Shown here: in pieces, positions 14,401 through 25,600 of the stretch
How positions within the stretch are numbered: the first letter of the stretch is position 1
Layout of the letters: every line of letters begins with the position of its first letter
DNA from: Eucommia ulmoides
Taxonomy: Eukaryota > Streptophyta > Magnoliopsida > Garryales > Eucommiaceae
Length of the DNA stretch: 64,000 nucleotides
Direction of reading: 5' to 3'
Assembly (NCBI GenBank): GCA_016647705.1
Contig: CM028328.1
Coordinates: 45,002,647 to 45,066,646, forward strand
Translations under genes and position numbers: made by a program
The notes under the pieces: generated by a model
Seen by the model: only the letters and a program-made list of their open reading frames with translations
Database searches by the model: none
Told to the model about the DNA's origin: nothing

Positions 14401-16613
14401 AAAATAGACGGATTCAATTTAGTTGATGTTAACCCAAGAGCTAAAAATTTATTCGAATGATTAAAAAATAAAGAGAAAAAATGACGAGAAAAAATTATAG
14501 GCAAATTATTTAAAGGACAATTAAATACTTCTTCCCTTTAATTTTTAGCTTTTACTTAATGGAAATATTAGAATGGTTTTAAACCAAGTTATCTGCATGA
14601 TTTGGAAAATGGCATGTTTGACCAGGTTATGGAGACTATATTGCAAGATAACTTTGTCCCAAACGATACATGTTTGCATGCAGACAGTGAATACTGCCAA
14701 ATCATCACTGGACCAAACATGGGCGGGAAGAGTTGCTATATTCGCCAAGTTGCACTCATTGCTATCATGGCTCAGGTACAAGTATTATTTAGTGCTCGAT
14801 ATTTTGATTTTTTTTTATGATCCATGTTCAACTGCCCCAATTTCAATATAAAAATTCGAAATTAATTTCCCTAGAATTTTCTAAAAGATATTATTACCTT
14901 AAAAGATGCCTGAAAAAAAATTCTTTAGGTGTTTGTTTTCATATTGTACGACTAAATTTGGGTTCATTTATGTAAATTTTACTTATCTATATGTAAGAGA
15001 GAGAGTCATAAAGCCCAGTGGTGGATCGTTCTTGGGCTCAGTAGGAGCTCAAGTGTAATGCGAAATTCGTAAATAATTTATTTTTATGATCCATGTTTAA
15101 TTGCCCCAATTTGAATATAAAAATTTGAAATTAATTTCCCTAAAATTTTCTAAAAGATATTATTACCTTAACAGATGCCTAAAAAAATAATCTTTAGGTG
15201 TTTGTTTTCATATTGTGCGACTAAATTTGGGTTCATTTATGTAGATTTTACTTATCTATATGTAAGAGAGAGTCATAAAGCCCAGTGGCGGATCGTTCTT
15301 GGTCTCAGTCTTTTTTCCCCTTAGTTTTTAATTATATAACTTTTTCTATTACTAGCAAATTTATATAAGCTCCTACTTCCTTACTAAAGTCCCAAATCCT
15401 AAATAAATTGACATTTATTTTGTAGTTAGTGATATGAAGCTATTAGCGATTCAGTTGGATAATTTACTAAAGTTATTATTAAAACTTGGTTTGTTATACT
15501 AAAAACTTGGATAAAAACCGAAACTGTTTAGGAAACCATGAAACCAAATCACCCCACCAATTGCCTTTTCTTCTGCTTTCTTTTACTCGAACCGCGCATT
15601 TTTTCTGTATAAAATCAAAACTGATCCATGAACCTATTTATTTTTGCTCTAACTTATTTTTTATTTTTTTATCATTTAACCCTATAAAACAAATAAATTG
15701 CGATAGTGTAGAAAACTCGTAATGAAAAACATACATGAATTAGGTACATTTATAAATAATAAATAATTATATAAATAGAAAACAAAATTGTCATTTGCGG
15801 TTAAAATTGTGAGAACCAAAACTTCTCACTTTTATTTTTTTTTGGGGGTACAACCCGACCCTAAACCGTTTAGAACATGGTCAAACCTGAACCATTAGGG
15901 TCGCTTTGGTTCATATACCCAATGCTGGAGTTCAGTTGCCAGCTCTACTTGTTTGATATTTATTTAAGATGGCAGTTGATAAAATTAAGAACATAATTTA
16001 TTGAATTATGGGTTATGCGATAATATGAAGGTCAAGTTTTTTTTTTTTTTTTTTAAATTATCATCTGAAAGAAAAGAAAAAAAAAAATTGTTTGCCTTCC
16101 CATTTTTCTAGGTCGGTTCCTTTGTGCCAGCATCATCAGCAAAACTCCATGTCTTGGACGGTATCTACACTAGAATGGGAGCTTCTGATAATATCCATCA
16201 AGGAAGGAGCACCTTCCTAGAAGAACTAACGGAGACTTCACAAATACTTCAAAATTGCACAGAAAACTCTTTGGTTATCATCGATGAGCTCGGAAGAGGC
16301 ACAAGTACGCATGATGGTGTAGCAATTGCTTATTCAACTTTACATTATCTTCTGCAGCAGAAAAAATGTGTGGTTCTTTTTGTTACCCATTACCCTAAGT
16401 TAATCGATATCAAGGGAGAGTTTTCTGATTCGGTGGGGACATATCATGTTTCGTATCTGACTTCAGAAACAAATATGGATTTGGATTTGGATTCTGGTCG
16501 GGTTGTTAAGAGTGTGCATTGCGAAGATGTTACTTACCTTTATAAGCTTGTGCCTGGAGTTTCGGAGAGGAGTTTCGGATTCAAGGTTGCTCAACTTGCT
16601 CAGGTCAGTTTCC

Positions 16614-16657
<44 letters not shown>

Positions 16658-19600
16658 GCTTTTGAAGTAGAACATGCTATCAAAACATTAATTTTGAGCA
16701 ATTTGTTGGCTCAGCATGTATGGATGAGCTAAAGTTATGTTTGGTATAACTGAAAATTGTGAGGATGTAAAAAATAGGGAGGAAAACTAGTGTTTTACTT
16801 TGTTTGGTACCTTTGGAAAATGGGAAGGGAAGACAGTTGGGTCGAAAATGTGAGCTTTTAGTCTGCTAAAGTTTTCTCCCAAAAATTGGGACGATAAGTG
16901 GATGGCAAGTGTTAGCTTTTGAATGAGTGTACTATAGAACCCTTAAGTTTACTATTATGTTAATTGCCTTTTATCCCCTTGATATTATTTTATTTCTTTT
17001 ACTTTCTGAACGTACACTTCACCCCTTTCTACACTAGACTGATAAACTTACTTTCTATTTAGAAGTATAAATTGGCTTCAATTTTTCTCCTTTTTTTTCA
17101 ATTTAAATTTAATGTTTAAAGGTAAGAAAAGAATATAGGCTTAAGGAACAACTTTTTATAGTACTTTGAGGCTATTCTCCCTTAATTATATAGTGCGACG
17201 TTAGGCTAAATAAGGAAGGAAATCACGCAAAGAACGGAAAAATTAATGGAATCAAGGAAACTACCAAATTAGTCAACATTATTGAACCTCTCTTGATTAT
17301 GTTTTATTATATATGTTACAAATCTGTACAATTACAAATTTTCTTCTTTACTATTTAAGAACAGTTACAAATTTCTTCATTACTATTTAGGAACAGTTAT
17401 AGTTCTTGAATAAATTCGCTCATTCTCCATAATAGAAAAATATTGAGTTTTGATTCTTACATGGTGTCAGCCTAATCTCGTTCCTTTCTTCGCAGTAAAA
17501 CTTTTTTTTTTTCTAGATCTGCGAACTAAGAAATTGCTCCAGCAGTCAGCAATCGCAGCCCCTCTCTCTTGATTTCACTCTCTCGATCTCGCAATCGCTG
17601 AGATCTGCAGCTACCTGCCATCGTCGTCGGTTTGAAACCCTAGATCCGGTGCTGTTCAATCCATTCTGACCTTCACCGCGAACGCTGTCTTCAGTCTGCT
17701 GCCGCCACTGCCGCCACTGCCGCCGCCGCTCACTGCCTGCTGCTGCTCCTTTCGCTGATCACCCACCGCCAAATCTCTCTGTCTGGACCTCTCCTTTCTA
17801 TAGTCAGGACATCGGCCGATGTCGTTCTTCCAATTCCAAGCAGCCGCAACACCGATGTCCTCCCCAACTGGCGACGTCACGTGGCTGTGCCACATCCTCT
17901 GAGTTTTATTTTTCTTTTCAGCCGCAGAGTTCCAAACCAGTCCTCTGTTCAGTGTGTTGCCCTAACCCCTAAAACAATCTAATTCATTTAAACCCTTCCC
18001 TTTTTTATTTTCTAAGTTACAAAAACCACCCCAGTAGTTTCTTAAACCCGATTCACTGCCTGCTGCTCCTCCTTTCGCCGATCACCTACCGCCAAATCTC
18101 TTTGTCCAGACCTCTCCTTTCTGTAGTCAGGACATCGGCTGACATCGTTCTTCTAATTCCAAGCAGCCGCAACATCAATGTCATCCCCAACCGATGACGT
18201 CACACGGCTGCGCCACAGCCTCCGAGTTTTATTTTTCTCTTCAGCCGCAGAGTTCCAAACCAGTCCTTGGTTCAGTGTGTTGCCCTAACCCCTAAAACAG
18301 TCTAATTCATTTAAACCCTTCCCTTTTTTATTTTCTAAATTACAATAACCAGCCCAGTAGTTTCTTAAACCCATCGGGTGCCCTAATTATTGTTATTATT
18401 TTTTTCTCCCTGATTTCTCCGCCCAAGATTCCCAAAATTTACAAAAACAGCCCCAGAGTTCCAGCATTCACCGATAGCATCCCGCTAATTTTTTTTTTCA
18501 AGTTCCTATTTGCACCCCATACTTTTCACAAACTACCATTTCACCTGCATCCTCATATCAATCATGTTTACTACACCCACACCCATGCTGCAATGTCAAT
18601 TGTGCTTCGGGATTGGTTATTCGGCCCGCAACTGCTACCGACTCTCTTCATTTACATGACCATCCGTTCGTCCATCGCTGAACTCTGCCCTTGCAGGCCT
18701 ACAGATTGCTCCACCTAAGGTGCATCAGAATAAACAAACTTCAGAGTGAACACTCAATGATCCCAGTTGGTATCCTGACACTGGTGCATCTATCTATATG
18801 ACAGGCAAGCCCACTCTCCTGCAACAGTATACACCATACAGTGGGCTTGACTTTGTTCAACTTGGCAATGGTGATCACTTACCAATATCTTATACGGGTA
18901 ACATGACACTACCATTTGGCTCCTCATTCTTTTTTCTTAATAATGTCTATGTTGTTCCTTCAATGTGTAAAAATTTACTCTCCATTGCTCAATTTTGCAT
19001 GGATAATAATGTTCTTTGTGCTTTTGATGCTCACCACTTCTATATCTTTGATCTCACCTCTGGTTCTTTCTTCTATAAGGGTCGATGTAAGGATGCTCTC
19101 TACTAGTTACCTGTCATCTCTCCCTGCTTACACGCTTTATCTGCCTCGGTCAACTCGTCCATCATTTGGCACAATCAGCTAGGTCATCCATTTACTAAAA
19201 TAATGTCTTACTTGGGTTCAAATAAATTGTTATCTACTCCCTTTAAATTTAAATCTTCCTTCTGCTTTGAGTGTGCTTTGGGTAAATCCACACATCTCCC
19301 ATTTCCGAGTTCACACGAAATAAAAACCTTTTTTCCTTTTACTTTACTTCACTCGGATGTATGCCAATCTCCTGTGCATTCTGTCTCTGGTTGTAAATAT
19401 TATGAGTTATTCACTGATGACTACACTCGGTTTACTTGACTATACTTTATGAAACAAAAACTAAAGTTCTCCAACATTTCAAAAACTTTTTAGCCTATGT
19501 CCAAACTCAATTTGCCACACACGTCTAACAATTTTAGAGTGATGGTGGTGGGGAATATGATAGTGGTCCCTTCAAATCTCTTTGTTCTTCCCTAGGTATT

Positions 19601-22600
19601 CATCATGGACTCTTTTGTCCTCACACTCTTGAACAAAGTGGCCTTGCCGAATGAAAACACCGCCACATTGCTGATATGGCCTATACCCCCCTTCTCACAA
19701 GTTGTGTTCCTTTCCATCATTGGTCCGAAGTAGTCTCCACTGCCATTCACCTAATCAGACGTCTTCCCTCCTCTAAATTTTAGTGGTCCTCACCATTCTC
19801 CCGTTTTTATGGCTATACTCCTTACTACTCTGAGTTACGTGTGTTTGGTCGTGCATGGTGCTTAATTAACTAATAAACTGAATAGGTGTTTTTAGGCTAC
19901 AACTTGCAACACAAGGGTTATTATTGTCTGGACCGCACAATTGCCAGATTGTACATTTCCTGGCATGTTCCTTTTAATGAACAACACTTCTCGTTTGCAT
20001 CTAACACCAGTAGCACACCACCAGCTCCTGTTCAACCTCTACAACTGGCTACACAAAATAGTGCTCTGCCTTCTATTCATCAGCCATTTCCGTATCATTA
20101 TTAGCGTCAGCAAAATCGACCCTCACAGACTAATCCGTCTGCTATTGCCACCTCTGAGGCTCATCCATCTTTAGTTCCTCTGCACCATTCGCTGGTAACA
20201 TGTCATCGGGTTGGCACACTTCGTCCTCTTGTTCGGACAGATGGTACAATTCAATATTCTCTTCCACAAGCTCTGCTTGCTCAGTTACCATCTCCCACTG
20301 ATGAGCCTACCTGTTATACTCAGGCAATGCGTGTCCTTGAATGGCTTCAAGCCATGAACAGTGAATTTAATGCCTTACTGAAGCACAAAATTTGGGTTAT
20401 TGTCTCTCCTTCCCCACATAAGTGGGTTTTCAAACTTAAGCGCAAAGCAGACGGTTTAATTGAGCTATACAAAGCTCGCCTAGTTGTTAAGAGCTTCCAT
20501 CAACAAGAGGGTTTTGACTTTGAAGAGACATTTAGTCTTGTAATCAAACCCACCACTGTTAGTACTGTGCTTAGCCTTGCCGTATCTTTTGGTTGGACAT
20601 TGCTCCAACTTGATGGGAAAAATGCATTTGTTCATGGCGTTTTGGATGAAACTGTCTATATGTCACAACCATCTGGTTTCGTAGATACGGCTCGTCCTCA
20701 TCATGTCTGTCATCTACAAAAGGCTATCTATAGCCTCAAACATGCTCCTCGTGCTTGGTTCCAATGTCTCAAGCTCAACATATTCCTCTTACATTATGGT
20801 TTTACCCAGAGTCAAGCCGATCATTCCTAGTTTATCTATCGCTCTCATTCTACTGTGATGCTTTTTCTTTTATATGTCGATGACATTATATTCACTGATA
20901 ATCAACCGTCTCTAGTTTTATTGTTTATCACCACTCTTGGCCAGGAGTTTGAGCTTGGTGACCTTGGTTCCCTATCTTACTTTCTGGGCCTTGAAGCAAC
21001 TTCCTCCTCCGCTGGCTTACGTCTCTCTCAGCTTAAGTATACTATCGATCTTCTTGCACATTTCTCGATGACATATTGGACACCTTGCAACACCCTTGTA
21101 TGTGCTAAAACTCAGTTGTCATCTCAAAGTGGGGATCTCTTGTCAGATGCCATTGGGTATCGCTAATTGGTTGGCTCCTTGCAGTATCGCACTTTCACCA
21201 AACTAGACATTTCCTATGCTGTTCATGTTGCTTAGTTTATGAGCCAACCTCGCATACACTACCTTATAGTCGCCAAACGAATCCTTCGGTACCTCAAAGG
21301 GACTCTGAACTTTGGTCTCATTTTTCAGCGTAGTGCTACCCCCTTGACCCTCAAGGCTTATTCTGATGCTGATTGAGCATGTTGCTTGACTCCCATCGAT
21401 CTACCACTGGTTTCTATGTTTTCTTGGGCTCCAATCTAATATCTTGGATTGCCTAGAAACAATCTACTGTCTCTCGATTAAGCGCTGAAGCTGAGTACCG
21501 ATCCCTTGCTCATGTTTGTGCCGAATCCACATGGATACTTCATTTGCTCCAAGAGTTGCAAATTCCCATATCCATGCCTATCACCTTACTTTGTGATAAT
21601 CTCAGCACTACATATATGGCCTCAAATCTTGTGTTCCACGCTCATACTAAGCATATTGAATTGGATTATCACTTTATACAGAATGCATCCTTACTGGAAC
21701 ACTCCGAGTTCAATTTGTCCCTTGTATTGATCAACTCGCTGGCATATTTACCAAGGGACTTCACAAGACGCTCTTTCATCTTCTACAAACCAACCTCGTC
21801 TCTTCAGGCTAGCCGAGTTTGCGAGAGATTATTAAACCTCTCTTGATTATGTTTTATTATAAGTTACAAATTTGTACAGTTACAAATCTTCTTCATTACT
21901 ATTTAGGAACAGTTACAAATTTCTTCATTGCTATTTAGGAATAGTTACAAATCATAGCTCTTGTATAAATTCGCTGATTCTCCATTATAGAAAAATATTG
22001 AGTTTTGATTCTTACAAACACAACCTAAATACTAAATATGACATAAATATTAAATAATAAATAATACATTAAAGTAAATATTTCAACATTCCCCCTCAAA
22101 TTGCAAAGATGTTTTGGAGCCCTACTTTCACAAGAGTTGACTGAAGAAGAGATGGGCCAAAAGGTTGGCAAAACATATCGGCAGCCTGCTCGGAGGATGA
22201 AACAAAGCGGGGTGTGATAACTCCGGAGCGAATTTTCTCTCGAATAAAGTGAATATTGATTTCGATGTGCTTTTCTCTCGTGAAAGACTGTGTCAGAGGA
22301 TAACATGATAGTCGATTTATTGTCCCAAAAAAGCGTAGATGAGTCTAGTCCGTCATGGCAAATTCCAACTCAGTTAGAAGAGAGAGAAGCCAAAGGAGTT
22401 TTGCATATTCTCTGGGCCTTAGCGCGATACTTGGCTTCAGTGGAGGGCCAGACAACTTATTTCTTGCTTTTCCACGAGAAGACATTATTACCACGGAAGG
22501 TGCACTCTCCTGAAATAAAACGCTTATCAATCTTTGACCCTGCATAATCGGCGTCTGTAAAGTAGGAAAGCCCCTTGGGCACCTGCAATATGGAAGATAC

Positions 22601-25600
22601 CAAAGTTGGGATAAGTTTTGAGATACCGAAGGATGTGATAGATTGCATCCAGATGAGAGGTGCGAGGTGAATGCATAAACTGACGTACAACACTTACGAC
22701 ATACATAAGATCCGGCCTCGTGTTAGTAAAGTATATGAGACGACCTGCAAGTCTCTAATATACCAATGACTCTTGTAATGGTTCTCCTAATTCAACTGTC
22801 AACTTATGGTTTAGCTCCATTGTGGTAGAGGCAGGTTTGTATTAGAGCATGCATGTATCTTGAAGTAAATTGAGAGTATACTTTTCTTGAGATAGAGATA
22901 TACATTGGCGAGACTGAACAACCTTAACCCAACGAAGTATCGAAGAGGACCTAAATTCTTAATGTCGAAGATTTTTTCGAAATCACTTTTTACTCGAATA
23001 ATACCTGATGCATCATCTCTAGTACTAATGATGTCATCCACATAAACGGAGATAATGATGCACTGACCCTGAGGATGACGACGGATTAATAAGATTGGAG
23101 TGACATCGGGTAATGTCCATGGCAAGGATTACGTCGCTGAAACGATTGAACGAAGCATGTGGGGATTGCTTTCCTGGAATATCGTCTCATGCCCGAAAAC
23201 TTGGTGGAAAATCCATGTAAAATTGTAGATTATTTTAGACAGGTCGCTATTAAATAATGCATTCTTAAAATCCAGTTAATGAAGAGGCTATTAATTGGAA
23301 GAAGCCCATGAGATGAAGAAACAAACAGTAGTCAACTTCGCAACAAGGGAAAATGTTGCACCGAAGTCATTGTTCGGTAATTAAGTGAACCCTTTGGCAA
23401 CAAATCAAGCCTTTTATCTATCAACGGAGCCATCTGACAAGTATTTTACACTAAACACCCGCTTACAGTCAACCACTTGCTCACCAGTGAGACTTTTGAA
23501 GGCGACATACTTTCCCGGAATATCTTCTTGAGCCCGAAAACCTGGTGGAAAATCCATGTAAAATTGTAGATTATTTCAGATAGGGCGCTATTAAATAATG
23601 CATTCTTAATATCCAGTTAATGAAGAGGCTATTAATTGGAGGAGGCCCACGAGATGAGAAAACAAACGGTAGTCAAGTTCGTAACAAGAGCAAATGTTGC
23701 ACCGAAGTCATTGCTCGGTATTTTAGTGAACCCTTTGGCAACAAATTGAGCCTTATATCTGTTAATGGAGCCATCTGGCAAGTATTTTACACTAAACACC
23801 CACTTACAACCAACCACTCGCTCACCAGTAAGTCGATCAACCAAGTCCCAAGTCTGATTATGTTGAAGAGCATCCATTTATGCTTTTACAATGGCCGCAC
23901 ACTTTAGATTCTGGAGAGCCTCATAAATTGATTGAGTAAGTGAGACTGAATCAACTTGGTCCAGGAAAAATTTGTATTGATCTTAGAGACCCTTAAAAGA
24001 CATGCTTGGCAATGGGATGATTAGTATTGCTTGAGAGAAAATAGCGGGAGGGGCCAAAAGACATTCACGGGTAGTATAACATGGAGGAATATGATCAGAG
24101 ACTATGGGAGATGGAGATATACTTAAGTCCAGATGCTGGCAAGAGAGTTGAAACACGTGGACAATAGGAGAAAATTTGTAATGAGGCAAAAGGAGAGGTA
24201 GGAGACAAGGACTGACTAGAGGAAGGTGCAGTGGTTAGCAGAGGTGTGTGAAGTATAAGGATTGGGTGAGGAAGTAAAGGAGGGTCCTTCGTGGAAAGGT
24301 CCGCCATGGAGAACTCCTCAACTAGCCTGACCAAGGGAAGTGCCCAAAAAGATTAGCAATGTGACATCCGTAGAGTGGTAGAAGTGACAAGCAACAAAAT
24401 CGTAACGCCTATATTCTTTGGATATGGAAGAGTACCCTAAGAAGACACACCGAATAGCTTTACCATCTAGCTGCGATTTTGGATGAAACAAGTGCCCCTG
24501 AAGACTCATGGTATGATAGGGAAAAGAGTAGTATCTGGTTGGAGAATATATAGGGGTGCTTTACCTTGTAGAACACTACTAGGGGTTCAGTGTATAAGGT
24601 ATGCAGTAGTAAAAGACGGCTATGAATTGTTTAGGAACAGTCATACCACGTAAGATATATTTAATTCCAGACATAATTTGACGATTTTTTTTTGTTCCGC
24701 CACACCATTTTGTTCTGGTGTATGAGGGCAAGTAAGTTGATGAAAGATGTCTCTTTTGTTAAGCGCAGACTGAAATTCATTGGTTAAGTATTCTCGACCA
24801 TTATCGGACTTCATATTGCATACAACCGTGCATATGAGTTTTTATCATTTGAAGGAAATGAATAAAATCGTTGAAGACTTTAGACTCTCTTTCTATGAGG
24901 TAAACCCAAGTGTAACGCCTATAATCATATATGAATGTGACGTTGTAACTGTGTTGCGATATGGCTGCGACAGGAGATGGACGCCATACATCAAAATAGA
25001 TAAGGCAAAGACACTAGAGGCACGGCGCGTACGTGGAATATATGAAGTGAGTATGTTTTGGCAATTCACACGCCACACATTTAAAATTGAAATTCTTGCG
25101 AGCTCTATTTAGAGATGGAAATAACCAACATTGGTATTGAATTTGCATGTTCTAAATGGGCATTGCCACAAACGTAAAGTTTTGAAAGAAGGTGAAACTG
25201 TAACTTGCATACTAGATGAAAGATCTAATGATGAAGGTGGATCCCTGAAGTAGTAAAGTCTGTCGTGTTTGTGTCCCTTGCCAAAAATCTTCCTTGAAAC
25301 CAAGTTTTGCAAGGAAAAACATTTGGGTAAAAAACAATGGCATAATTGAGATTCTTAGCAGGAATATTGACATACAATAGATTATAGGTAAAGTTTGGGA
25401 CGTGGTAAACATAACAAAGTGTGATATCCAAGAATAAGTAGGTATTTCCCTGAGATTGAATAGACTGATTGGTCAATGGAAGTGACTGAAGAGGTAAAAG
25501 TTGATAACTCACCAGCCATGTGGTTATTGGCATCAAAATTCATAATCCAAGTCGGTTGTCCTAACTTACCATGAAGAGCGATAGGAGTCCTTATGATAAG

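Larger units (their letters stand above)
17280..22016 (+). mobile_element. Degraded Ty1/Copia retrotransposon 1 in MSH3 intron 11
   Basis: Two about 185 bp LTRs flank a sense-strand pol remnant. Flanking pentamers are AACAT and AACAC, a near-exact duplication. The region where most of gag should lie (17470-18550) holds instead a tandemly duplicated C-rich non-coding stretch, with only a gag zinc-knuckle remnant near 18592. It inserted into the 3' LTR of the antisense Copia element 2, whose LTR end and polypurine tract lie at 22017-22100. Confidence 0.85.
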
